Assembly: GCA_033765305.1 (NCBI GenBank) | Contig: JANRID010000017.1 | Coordinates: 1 to 43,289, forward strand | DNA length: 43,289 nucleotides | Source: RDXT01 sp033765305 | GTDB taxonomy: Bacteria > Bacteroidota > Bacteroidia > J057 | Direction of reading: 5' to 3' | Shown here: piece after piece, positions 17,242 to 25,660 of the stretch | Position numbering within the stretch: the stretch's first letter is position 1 | Layout: each line of letters begins with the position of its first letter | Notes under the pieces: generated by a model | Databases searched by the model: none | The model's input: only the letters and a program-made list of their open reading frames with translations | What the model was told of the DNA's origin: nothing | Position numbers and translations under genes: made by a program

Positions 17242-17262
17242 TTGTGAGATTTTTCCTCACAA
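17242..17262. promoter_or_regulatory. Dyad TTGTGAG-N7-CTCACAA upstream of the RloA-like ATPase
   Basis: Perfect 7-bp inverted repeat with a 7-nt AT-rich centre, 60 bp before the ATPase ATG. Further toward the gene the minus strand has TATATTGG (a near TAnnTTTG match). Position suits an operator, but it could also be a weak terminator of the neighbouring 922-aa gene's region. Low certainty. Confidence 0.35.
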
Positions 17263-17310
17263 CATCTCTTTCAATGTTCGCGCAGCACATACAGATCTGC
17301 CCCCGGCCCC

Positions 17311-20079
17311 TCAGCGGATCAGCGTGATCGTGCCTTCTTTCCGGTAGCTGCGCCCGTTGGCGCCTGCACCTTCCAGCACATAGAGGTATACGCCTTCCGG
17401 ACACGCCCTGCCCTGCCACGTTCCATCCCAGCGGAATGCCGGGTCCTCCGTCGTGTACACCCGTTCCCCCCAGCGGTTGTACACCGAAAACCGGAACTGC
17501 GACAGGCCGGAGACGGCGAGAAAGAAGGCGTCGTTCGACTGGTCGCCGTTGGGGGAAAAGCCGGAAGGCACAAAAATGCCGGGCAGCAGAATCCGGATCT
17601 GCTGCGAAAGCGTATCCGAGCAGCTGCCGGCGCGGGCGATCAGGGTAATCAGGTATTCGCCGGGCGCAGGAAAGGTCAGCTCCGGGCTGAAAGCCTCGCT
17701 GCGGCGGTTGTTTTCATAGATCCAAAGATAGGACTCCGCCCCCGTGCTCTGATTGTCCGTCTGCACGAATACCGGCGCATAGCCGCTGTCCGGCGCGAAG
17801 GAAAACAGGGCCTGCGGCTGCACCGGACGGAGCCGGATGGTATCCGGCCTGCCTTCGCACTGGCCGAGGAAGGCGGTGGCGGTGATCTCCAGCGGGCCGC
17901 TGGCATCGACTGTGATCTGGGTGCTGGTTTCTCCCGTGCTCCAGCGGTAGCTGTTTCCTCCGCTTGCCGTCAGCACAAACGGCGTCCCGGCACATCCGAT
18001 GCTGTCGCCTGTGATCCGGGTCTTGGGAGCAGGATTGACCGTCAGCAGCGCGGCGGCAGCGGCGCTGCAGCCGTTGGCGTCCGTTCCGGTAACCACATAG
18101 GCAGTCGTGACGGCAGGAAAGGCCAGCGGATCGGCCTGATCCGCGCCCAGCAGGTCGTCCGCAGGCTCCCAGCGGTAGCTCAGGCCGCCTGCGGCCTGCA
18201 TCCGGATGCTGTCTCCTTCGCAAATGCTGTAGGCAGGCACGGCCGTGATCCTGGGCAGCGGCAGGACCGTAATCTGCACAGAATCCCGGTCTTCGCATCC
18301 GGCAGCATCCCGGACCGCAAGCACCAGCTGGCGGCTGGCCGTGAGCGATGCCAGCGGATCCGGCACCGAAGGATCGGAGAGGCCGGCAGCAGGAGACCAG
18401 GTATAGAACTGGCCGCCGCTGCCCTGAAGCCGGAGGGCTGTACCCAGGCAGACCGCCGTATCCGGCCCGGCATCTGCTGCCGGCGCCGGCAGCACCGTGA
18501 TCCGGACACTGTCCGCTGCGCTGCAGCCTTGCGCATTCTGCGCAATGACGGCGAATACGGTCGTGCTCCCTGCAGCCCAAAGCGGCGCAGCTGCCGCAGG
18601 ATTGCTCAGTCCGGCAGCAGGAGACCACGAAAATACGGCACCGGGGATGGTGCTGGCGGCACCAAGCTGCACCTGAACCCCGGCACAGACGGTCTGGTCC
18701 GGGCCGGCGTCGGCCACATAATCATCACGGACCCGGACCGTTACGGTATCGGTGGCCGAGCAGCCATTGGCATCGGTAACCGTAACGGTAAACAGGGTGG
18801 TGACAGACGGAAAGACGAGCGGAGCCGGAATATCGGACACGAGCATGAGCTGGGCCGGCGACCAATTGTACGATATGCCTCCCGACGCATTCAGCTGCGC
18901 GCCGCTGCCGCCCGGGCAGTACTCCTGCGGAGGCCCCGCATCTGCTGCCGGGGCAGGCTGCACCGTGACCGTCACCTGCGCGGCAGGGCTTTCGCAGCCC
19001 CCTGCGGTCTCTGTGGCGAAATAAGTCGCACTTCCCGCTGCAGCCAGCGGAATCAGGGTATCGCCAGCAGCCAGCACGGTGCTGAGGGCTGCATCGCCGT
19101 ACCAGGTAATGACGCCGCCGGCGGATGGCACCGCAGCAAGCGGCGCCAGCGGCTGGCCTTCGCAGTACACTGCCGACGGGCTCAGCAGCGGAGCAGGCGG
19201 CGGGGTGCAGCAAGCCGTCACGATGATGGTATCTGTCAGCAGCTCATTGACGCCGGGTACGTGGCAGTAGTCCCCAACCGTAAACGAATAGGTGCCCGGC
19301 TGGGTAATGGTGATCTGCGGACCCGTGGTTCCGTCGCTCCATACATATCCCGGATAGACCGGCGGCTGGATGAGCACCGGATAGAAGGACAGGTCCAGCG
19401 TCAGCGGGCCGCCGCAGAGATCCGCCGAATCCGGCAGAAAGCTGTAGCTGCTGCCGCCGGTATAAATCGGGTTGGGCGGGGTGGAGGGCGCTTCCAGGCA
19501 GCAGTTTCCCCCTGCGCTCATGGACAGCGGGCCCGGGAAGCAGCTGTAATCGGTCCAATGGTACCGGAGCACCGATCCCGGCCCGAATTCCTGCAGGAAA
19601 AACTGCACAATCTGCGGCGCGGAATTGCCCCCGCCGCTGTTGGACGTGCTGCAGGTGCCTTCCGCGCCTACCATGCAGTTGACCAGCGGCGGGAACCCCG
19701 GCAGGACCGGTTCGCCGAGGTATGAGGCAATGGCGTAATTGTCCGGGGTATCGCCGTAGATTGTGACGATGGAAGCAGGCACGCCTGAAATGAGGGTCTG
19801 CGGAATGAGCGGACCGCAGGCGCTGTTGTTCGGGCCGTTGAATCCTGCGTAGATCACTTCGGTTACATTGGCCGCAAAGGGTCCGGTTATGCTGACACTG
19901 ACAGCCTCGTAGGTGCAGATGCCGATTTTCAGGTTGGGAATATTCTGATCGATGCTGACCGTCAGAAAGCCGCCCTCATAATTCGAGTACACAAGCACAT
20001 TGCCGGACGCGTTGCAAATCTGCGCCCAGGCAGCCAGCCCCTGGGCAATGGCCAGCATAAAAAGAATCGCTCTGCTCAT
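17311..20079 (-). CDS. Secreted modular protein with type B (gliding-type) T9SS C-terminal domain
   Basis: 922 aa, exported then secreted or anchored by the type IX system. Signal peptide about 1-20 (AILFMLAIAQGLAAWAQ). Residues about 20-280 form a unique N-terminal domain rich in Cys, Gly and aromatic residues, then an Ig-like module starting CTPPPAPLLSPSAVYCEGQPL. Five related modules of roughly 80-90 residues follow, each with an opener like ADAGPDQTVCAGVQVQLGA or the degenerate AVPAYSICEGDSIRMQA, resembling PKD/Ig-like stalks. The tail from about 833 (FVPSGFSPNGDQSNDAFF, YNRWGERVYTT, WDGTWQGRACPEGVYLYVL) is the CHU_C type B sorting domain. ATG at 20079 is chosen by the signal peptide; the much longer open frame upstream is a shadow of the kinase gene. 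Likely an adhesin or surface structural protein. Confidence 0.88.
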   Translation of the reverse strand: MSRAILFMLAIAQGLAAWAQICNASGNVLVYSNYEGGFLTVSIDQNIPNLKIGICTYEAVSVSITGPFAANVTEVIYAGFNGPNNSACGPLIPQTLISGVPASIVTIYGDTPDNYAIASYLGEPVLPGFPPLVNCMVGAEGTCSTSNSGGGNSAPQIVQFFLQEFGPGSVLRYHWTDYSCFPGPLSMSAGGNCCLEAPSTPPNPIYTGGSSYSFLPDSADLCGGPLTLDLSFYPVLIQPPVYPGYVWSDGTTGPQITITQPGTYSFTVGDYCHVPGVNELLTDTIIVTACCTPPPAPLLSPSAVYCEGQPLAPLAAVPSAGGVITWYGDAALSTVLAAGDTLIPLAAAGSATYFATETAGGCESPAAQVTVTVQPAPAADAGPPQEYCPGGSGAQLNASGGISYNWSPAQLMLVSDIPAPLVFPSVTTLFTVTVTDANGCSATDTVTVRVRDDYVADAGPDQTVCAGVQVQLGAASTIPGAVFSWSPAAGLSNPAAAAPLWAAGSTTVFAVIAQNAQGCSAADSVRITVLPAPAADAGPDTAVCLGTALRLQGSGGQFYTWSPAAGLSDPSVPDPLASLTASRQLVLAVRDAAGCEDRDSVQITVLPLPRITAVPAYSICEGDSIRMQAAGGLSYRWEPADDLLGADQADPLAFPAVTTAYVVTGTDANGCSAAAAALLTVNPAPKTRITGDSIGCAGTPFVLTASGGNSYRWSTGETSTQITVDASGPLEITATAFLGQCEGRPDTIRLRPVQPQALFSFAPDSGYAPVFVQTDNQSTGAESYLWIYENNRRSEAFSPELTFPAPGEYLITLIARAGSCSDTLSQQIRILLPGIFVPSGFSPNGDQSNDAFFLAVSGLSQFRFSVYNRWGERVYTTEDPAFRWDGTWQGRACPEGVYLYVLEGAGANGRSYRKEGTITLIR

Positions 20080-20168
20080 AGATGCCAGATTCAGTCTGTT
20101 GCGGGGGTAAGTCCGCAGCATAAGACGAAAGTACAAAACAGATTGTTTATTCCGCGGCATCCGCCGGC

Positions 20169-21422
20169 TCAGGCCGGTCCCATCCGCCTCAGCTCTACCA
20201 GCTGCTCCGGATACGCATCCCAGAGATCCCGCATCGCCAGCGCCGCGCCCAGCGCCGTAGCCTGCGCGACACGCGCCGCATAGACCTCCAGGTCCGGAAA
20301 CGCGCGGGCCAGCCCGCGCATGAACCATTCGTTTTTGGAAAACCCGCCGTCCACAAAGATCCGGCGCACCGGGGTGCGGCCCAGCGCCAGCCGCAGCGCC
20401 TCCGCCTGCAGCGCCACGAATCCCTCCATCCAGGCAGCATAGGCCTCCAGCGCTGGCCGCCCGGCGGCCGGCGGCGCGCCCAGCCAGAAATCTTCCGCCA
20501 CACCGTGCTCCGCCGCAATCGCGCGGACCGCTTCCGCATGCGGCGGGCCTGCCAGCAGCCGCGCCGCCTTGACTGGCTTCCCCCAGTACGACAGGTAGCA
20601 CAGGCAGTCCTGCGCCAGCTCTTCCGCTGTCAGCGGCTCGGCATTGAAGGGATTGAGCGCAATGGACCAGGTGCCGGTGGACAGCAGCACAAAAGGCTCC
20701 CGGAACTCCATCAGGTACGGAATCAGCGCCGAGGAGCTGTCGTGCAGGCCGGTGCCTGCCAGCCAGGCATGCCGGCCCCAGCGCACAGGCAGGGCCTGGC
20801 CGGAGTCTGCCGGGGGCGCCAGCTTCGCGTCCAGCCCTTCGCTGCGCACCCAGCGGTGGTACGCCTGCGCCCGGAAATCCCAGAGCATGGTATGGCACCC
20901 GAGGCTGGTCAGCTCGCTGGCTGCCTGTCCGCTGACGAGCGAGGCGATATACTGCGGCAGGTGGAGCGCATAGCGCATGCGCGCATCCTGCGCGGGCTGC
21001 TCCTGCCGGATGCGCCAGAGCTGCAGCCCGGAGTTCAGGCTGCCCATCAGGGGCGAGGCCATCTCCAGCTGGAGCTGCTCCGCGCTGCCGTGCCGTTCCA
21101 GCCACTGCGCCTGGAGGGCAGCGGGGTACGGCTTCAGGTAATTGTACAGCGGCGCAACGGGCTGCAGCTGTTCGTCCACATACACGAGGCTGGCGCCGTA
21201 GGCGGCTGCATTCACCGCCCGGATGTCCCCGCCGCCCTGCGCCGCCAGCTCCGAAAGCGTATCCAGCACCCAGCTGCGCAGCAGCGGCAGGTCTTCGCAG
21301 GGGAAACCGTCCTCGTCCTGGGTCTCCGGCAGCTGCGCCTGCGACTCGTGGAGGATCCTGCCGGACGCGCTGAAGAGAAAGGCCTTCTTCAGCGTTTTGC
21401 CGATGTCGAGCACAGCAATCAT
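20169..21422 (-). CDS. FGGY-family carbohydrate kinase, probable L-rhamnulokinase
   Basis: Phosphorylates a ketose (here most likely L-rhamnulose) with ATP. 417 aa. N-terminal phosphate-1 motif VLDIGKTLKKAF; catalytic base D228 in GTGLHDSSSALIPY; adenosine-site motif VLLSTGTWSIALNPF; and the C-terminal IFVDGGFSKNEWFMRGLARAFPDLEVYAA, typical of FGGY kinases. Substrate is assigned from context: the start overlaps the stop of the L-rhamnose isomerase gene by 4 bp (ATGA), so they are translationally coupled. It is slightly shorter than E. coli RhaB; L-fuculokinase would be the alternative if the isomerase did not fix the pathway. Confidence 0.88.
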   Translation of the reverse strand: MIAVLDIGKTLKKAFLFSASGRILHESQAQLPETQDEDGFPCEDLPLLRSWVLDTLSELAAQGGGDIRAVNAAAYGASLVYVDEQLQPVAPLYNYLKPYPAALQAQWLERHGSAEQLQLEMASPLMGSLNSGLQLWRIRQEQPAQDARMRYALHLPQYIASLVSGQAASELTSLGCHTMLWDFRAQAYHRWVRSEGLDAKLAPPADSGQALPVRWGRHAWLAGTGLHDSSSALIPYLMEFREPFVLLSTGTWSIALNPFNAEPLTAEELAQDCLCYLSYWGKPVKAARLLAGPPHAEAVRAIAAEHGVAEDFWLGAPPAAGRPALEAYAAWMEGFVALQAEALRLALGRTPVRRIFVDGGFSKNEWFMRGLARAFPDLEVYAARVAQATALGAALAMRDLWDAYPEQLVELRRMGPA

Positions 21423-22690
21423 AAGCCGGTGGCGAAGGTGCCGGAGCCGCGTTCGCGGATGAGCTGATCCCGCACCCGAAGGCTGCGGAAGAGCCCCAGC
21501 GGATCGAGGGCTCCGCCTGCGCGCAGGCGCGCCTCCGCCACGAGCGGACGCACGTCCGTGCGGCAGGCCTGCTGCAGGATTTCCTGGGCCAGCGCAGCGT
21601 CGTTCGACTCCTGTGCGGCGTGCAAGGCTGCATGGTCCACCAGCAGGGCCTGCGCATAGGCAATCCGGATCGCCTCCACCGACTGCAGCAGGTCCTCCAG
21701 CGGATCTTTCACATTGTGCGAGGCATCGATCATCCAGCCCAGGCCGGCGGCATGGTCCATGCCCCGCGCATCCATGCCTTCCACCAGCTCATGGAAAATC
21801 AGGAACAGCTGGTAGGGATTGATGCTGCCGGCCGTGAGGTCGTCGTCGCCGTATTTGGAGTCGTTGAAATGGAAGCCGCCGAGCCTGCCTTCCATCAGCA
21901 GCAGCGCCACGATCTGCTCGATGTTGGCATTGGGCAGGTGATGCCCCAGGTCCACGAGCGTGAAGGCCTGCGGCCCCAGCTTCTGCACATAGAGCAGGGA
22001 CTGCCCCCAGTCGCCGACGGTCATGGAGTAAAAATTCGGCTCGAATGCCTTATATTCAAGGTAGAGCTTCCAGCCTGCGGGCAGGGCCTCGTAAATGGCC
22101 TGCAGGCTTTCCAGCGTCCGCCCGAAGGCCCGGCGGAAATTCAGCTGGCCCGGAAAGCAGGAACCGTCCGAAAGCCATACCGTAAGGCTGTCCGAGCCCA
22201 GGGCCTGCCCATGCCGGATGACTTCGAGGTTGTGCGCCACGGCCTGCTGCCGCACGGCGGGATCGGCATGCTGCAGCGAGCCGAATTTATAGCTCAGCGG
22301 CTGGCCGGGCTGATCCTGGAAGGTATTGGAATTGACGGCATCGAAGCGCAGCCCCAGCGAGGCGGCCTGCTCGCGGATGGCCTGCGCATCGCGGGGGATG
22401 TCCCAGGGAATGTGCAGGGAAATGGCGCCGCTGGCGCGGTTGAGCGCATGCAGGAGGCCGACATCCTCGATTTTTTCTTCGAGCGAGCGCGGCTCGCCGC
22501 CGCCGGGGAAGCGCCCGAAACGGGTGCCGCCGGTGCCCAGCGCCCAGGAGGGAATGGCCAGCTGAAATGCAGCCAGCCTGCGGAGGACCGGCTCCAGGTC
22601 TGTACCCGGATCCAGCGCCTCCAGGCGGCGGCGGTGCCGCTCCAGCAGGGAGCGGTTGTGATGCAGCAGAAGATCGTCTTGCAGTCGCAT
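21419..22690 (-). CDS. rhaI: L-rhamnose isomerase (RhaI type, TIM barrel)
   Basis: Interconverts L-rhamnose and L-rhamnulose. 423 aa of the Pseudomonas stutzeri RhaI type rather than E. coli RhaA. Metal-binding residues are visible with family spacing: E212 (LYLEYKAFEP), D247 (FTLVDLGHHLPNANIEQ), H274 (GGFHFNDSKYGDDDL) and probably D322 (WMIDASHNVKDP). The conserved loop NSNTFQDQ and the SLTVWLSDGSCFPGQ strand are also present. It begins 82 bp after the AraC regulator on the same strand and overlaps the kinase by 4 bp, giving a regulator-isomerase-kinase unit. Confidence 0.92.
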   Translation of the reverse strand: MRLQDDLLLHHNRSLLERHRRRLEALDPGTDLEPVLRRLAAFQLAIPSWALGTGGTRFGRFPGGGEPRSLEEKIEDVGLLHALNRASGAISLHIPWDIPRDAQAIREQAASLGLRFDAVNSNTFQDQPGQPLSYKFGSLQHADPAVRQQAVAHNLEVIRHGQALGSDSLTVWLSDGSCFPGQLNFRRAFGRTLESLQAIYEALPAGWKLYLEYKAFEPNFYSMTVGDWGQSLLYVQKLGPQAFTLVDLGHHLPNANIEQIVALLLMEGRLGGFHFNDSKYGDDDLTAGSINPYQLFLIFHELVEGMDARGMDHAAGLGWMIDASHNVKDPLEDLLQSVEAIRIAYAQALLVDHAALHAAQESNDAALAQEILQQACRTDVRPLVAEARLRAGGALDPLGLFRSLRVRDQLIRERGSGTFATGL

Positions 22691-22772
22691 GGGGCAGCGT
22701 GCCGGTTAGGCCACGGCGGGTCCGCGTGAGCCTTGCAGCCCTTCAAGTAGCATTCCTCTATCCCGCGCCAGC

Positions 22773-23708
22773 TTATCGGTTTTGCGGATTGTTTTGCACT
22801 TTTTGATTGGCCGGCGGGGCCGGCGCCTTCCGGTAGCTGCTGGGCGAGCAGCCCATTTTTTTCTTGAAAATCCGGGAAAAGTAGAACTCCGATGCAAAGC
22901 CCGACTTCCAGGCTATTTCCGAGACCGAGAGCCCGGTCTCGCGGAGCATGCGCGCCGCCTGGGCGATGCGCACCTGCAGGTGGTACTGCCCCGGCGAGGT
23001 TCCGGTAATTTCCTTGAACACCTTCCGGAACCACACGTAGCTTACATGGTGCTCGCCTGCCAGGGCTTCAAAGTCAAGGTCTTCGGCCCAGCGCCGGTGG
23101 ATCTGGTAGCGGATGGAGCGGACAATCTGCTCCTGCCGGAGCTGCGGCGCCTCTTTGAGCAGGGCGGAGGCGTAGACCAGCCCCAGCAGCTGAATCACCA
23201 GGCAGGAGGCAAGCTGCCGGAATGCCACGCCCTCGTATTTCACCGTATCGATCAGGCGGGCAAGCACATCCCAGCATTCCGTCTGAAATCCGATCCGGAT
23301 CAGCGGGTGATGCGGGTCGAAACAGTCCTGCTGCATGAGATAGCGGGCATAGGGCCCGTCGAATCCGACCCACAGCTCCTCCCAGCCGCTGGCCTCATGC
23401 GGGCGGTAGCGGTGCCATACGCCAGGAAAGAGCAGCATGACCGTTCCGGCTTCCACCAGGGATTCGGGGCAGAATGCATGCTCGAAGCGCCCGCTGCCGC
23501 GCGCGATGAACACCAGCTGAAACTCATGCAGGCGGCGGCCTTCCGACCAGCTGAAGCAGTACGGGTCCGGGTGCAGCGGATCCGGATAGGGCTTGTGCGG
23601 CGGATGCACGTGCCGCCCGACGGTGCTCACATTCACCCCCCAGCTGGGCTCGGCCTCCGCCAGCTCCGCGAGCTGGGCCCCGTCGAAGTATTTTCTGAAC
23701 GCTTCCAT
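22773..23708 (-). CDS. AraC-family transcriptional regulator, likely sugar-responsive
   Basis: 311 aa. The N-terminal cupin-like ligand domain has HEFQLVFIARGSGRFE, GTVMLLFPGVWHRYRPHEASGWEELWVGFDG, characteristic of AraC regulators for plant sugars. The C-terminal double helix-turn-helix starts near DLDFEALAGEHHVSYVWFRKVFKE and ends LSVSEIAWKSGFASEFYFSRIFKKKMGCSPSSYR, the strong AraC signature. ATG at 23708 is chosen because the cupin starts there; the longer open frame reads through intergenic DNA. Directly upstream of rhaI and divergent from the esterase gene, so it probably controls rhamnose catabolism and perhaps the esterase. Confidence 0.9.
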   Translation of the reverse strand: MEAFRKYFDGAQLAELAEAEPSWGVNVSTVGRHVHPPHKPYPDPLHPDPYCFSWSEGRRLHEFQLVFIARGSGRFEHAFCPESLVEAGTVMLLFPGVWHRYRPHEASGWEELWVGFDGPYARYLMQQDCFDPHHPLIRIGFQTECWDVLARLIDTVKYEGVAFRQLASCLVIQLLGLVYASALLKEAPQLRQEQIVRSIRYQIHRRWAEDLDFEALAGEHHVSYVWFRKVFKEITGTSPGQYHLQVRIAQAARMLRETGLSVSEIAWKSGFASEFYFSRIFKKKMGCSPSSYRKAPAPPANQKVQNNPQNR

Positions 23709-23832
23709 ATCAGAAAGTGCAAATAAAAATCCGGATCTGCAAACTCCGGCCCGCCCGGCAGGCCGGGCACCCCGGTGATTTCGGGTTGCCTGGGCAGGAC
23801 TTTTTGCAGTATTTGCGCAAAAGGCTGCTGCT

Positions 23833-25506
23833 ATGCTCCGATCTTCTACCCTCCTCCTCGCCCTGTTCTCCCTGCTCCGATGCCTGCCGCTGGCGGCCCA
23901 GCAGGACTCCATCTATCTCTACAGCGGCGCCGTGCCTGGCGCCATTCCCCAGGACCGCCCCGAACGCTGGATCGTCAACCCCGACGACGGCGTGAGCCTG
24001 GTGCTGGATGTGCAGAAGCCGCTGATGTATGTCCACCGCCCGGCAAAGCCCAATGGCGTCTCCGTGCTGATCTGCCCCGGCGGAGGCTATTACGCCATTG
24101 CCATGGACCACGAAGGGCATCAGCTGGCGAAGTGGTTCAATGCGCGGGGCATCACAGCCTTCGTCCTCAAATACCGCCTGCCGAACCCGGAGCTGATGAC
24201 GCAGCCGCATATGCGTCCGCTGCAGGACGCGCAGCAGGCCCTGCGCATCATCCGGAGCCGGGCTGCGGAATGGAGCCTGAATCCGAAGCAGATCGGCATC
24301 ATGGGCTTCTCCGCCGGCGGCCACCTGGCCGCTACGGCCGGCACCCATTTCAATGCCCCGGCGGATGGCGCCGCAGATGCTTCGGTCAGCGTGCGGCCCG
24401 ATTTCATGATCCTCGTCTATCCGCTCATCTCCTTCCGCCTGCCCGTGCTCACCGATCCGGCAGCGGACCGCAACAACCTGCTTCTGGGCCCCGATCCCAG
24501 CCAGTCGCTGATCGAGACCTACTCCAATGAGCTTCATATTACCCCCCAGACACCGCCTGCCTTCCTGATCCTGGCCGCAGACGATTTCATCCACCCCAAG
24601 CAGAGCCTCGTCTTCTACGAAGAACTCCGCCGCAACGGCGTGCCGGCCGAGATGCACATCTACGGCCAGGGCGGGCATGGATTTTCGCTCACGCAGCAAA
24701 ACCGGGGCCATGTGGAGCAGTGGGACCGCCAGCTCGAAGGCTGGCTCCGCGACCGGGGCCTCTACCGGCCGCTGGATGCCTACGAGCGGCGCAGCTTCGC
24801 TGCTGCCGGCGGCAGGCAGCTGCCTTACCGCATCCTGTACCCCGAAGGCTACGACCGCAGCCAGCGGTATCCGCTCGTGCTCTTCCTGCATGGCCGGGGC
24901 GAATCGGGCGCGGACAATGAAAAACAGCTGGTCCACGGCGCCAGCCTCTTCCTGAAGCCTGAGCACCGGCTGGCGTATCCGGCCCTTGTGCTCGTTCCGC
25001 AATGCCCCGAAGACAGCTACTGGGCCAATGCCTCGGTGGACCGCAGCACGCAGCCGGTGACGCTGCGCTTCGACAACACCAAGCCGCCGACCTGGCCCCT
25101 GGCCGCGACGGCGGACCTGCTGCGGCAGGTCATCGCCGAGGAGGCTGTGGACCCTGCGCGGGTCTATGTGACGGGGCTCTCGATGGGCGGCATGGGCACC
25201 TTCGAGCTGGTGAACCGGCATCCGGAGCTGTTCGCGGCGGCGCTGCCGATCTGCGGCGGCGGCGATGCGCAGGGCTACCGCAAGCAGACGAAGCAGGTGC
25301 CCTTCTGGATCTTCCACGGCGACGCGGATGCAGTGGTCTCGGTGGAGCAGTCGCGAGAGATGCACCGCGCCCTGCAGGCGCTGGGTGCGGAGGTCCGCTA
25401 TACCGAGTACCCCGGCGTCAACCACAACAGCTGGGATCATGCCTTCGCAGATCCGGCCTACCTGCGCTGGATGTTCGCGCAGCAGCGCGGCAAGCGGAAG
25501 CGCTGA
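23833..25506 (+). CDS. Secreted protein with two tandem alpha/beta-hydrolase (esterase) domains
   Basis: 557 aa with a signal peptide (about 1-22, LLLALFSLLRCLPLAAQ). Domain 1 (about 25-310) resembles acetyl-xylan/carbohydrate esterases of the BD-FAE group: oxyanion HGGG equivalent ICPGGGYYAIA, nucleophile S160 in GFSAGGH, acid near D250/D251 in AADDFIHP, H282 in GQGGHGF. Domain 2 (about 325-557) resembles a CE1/PHB-depolymerase-like esterase: LFLHGRGESG, nucleophile S450 in GLSMGGMG, acid near D497-D499 in HGDADAVVS, H531 in GVNHNSWDH. Both triads look intact, so it may remove two kinds of ester decoration from a polysaccharide. Divergent from the AraC regulator across 124 bp; no T9SS tail. 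Confidence 0.88.
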   Translation: MLRSSTLLLALFSLLRCLPLAAQQDSIYLYSGAVPGAIPQDRPERWIVNPDDGVSLVLDVQKPLMYVHRPAKPNGVSVLICPGGGYYAIAMDHEGHQLAKWFNARGITAFVLKYRLPNPELMTQPHMRPLQDAQQALRIIRSRAAEWSLNPKQIGIMGFSAGGHLAATAGTHFNAPADGAADASVSVRPDFMILVYPLISFRLPVLTDPAADRNNLLLGPDPSQSLIETYSNELHITPQTPPAFLILAADDFIHPKQSLVFYEELRRNGVPAEMHIYGQGGHGFSLTQQNRGHVEQWDRQLEGWLRDRGLYRPLDAYERRSFAAAGGRQLPYRILYPEGYDRSQRYPLVLFLHGRGESGADNEKQLVHGASLFLKPEHRLAYPALVLVPQCPEDSYWANASVDRSTQPVTLRFDNTKPPTWPLAATADLLRQVIAEEAVDPARVYVTGLSMGGMGTFELVNRHPELFAAALPICGGGDAQGYRKQTKQVPFWIFHGDADAVVSVEQSREMHRALQALGAEVRYTEYPGVNHNSWDHAFADPAYLRWMFAQQRGKRKR

Positions 25507-25660
25507 AGGCCCTGAATGGGACCGCAGCATGCGCGGCAAGGCAACAGGCGAAGCGAGCCCTCAGGGTCTCACAGCGCCCGAAACATCCTTTTACACATCC
25601 TTTACCTTCTTTTACAGGCCCCATGCCGGCAGCGGCTTTTCCCGCCTGCATCTTTGCTGC

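Noticed and set aside
20080..21663. N-terminal extension of the 922-aa secreted protein's frame
   Set aside because: Open only by chance over the kinase gene in another frame; the signal peptide at 20079 marks the true start.
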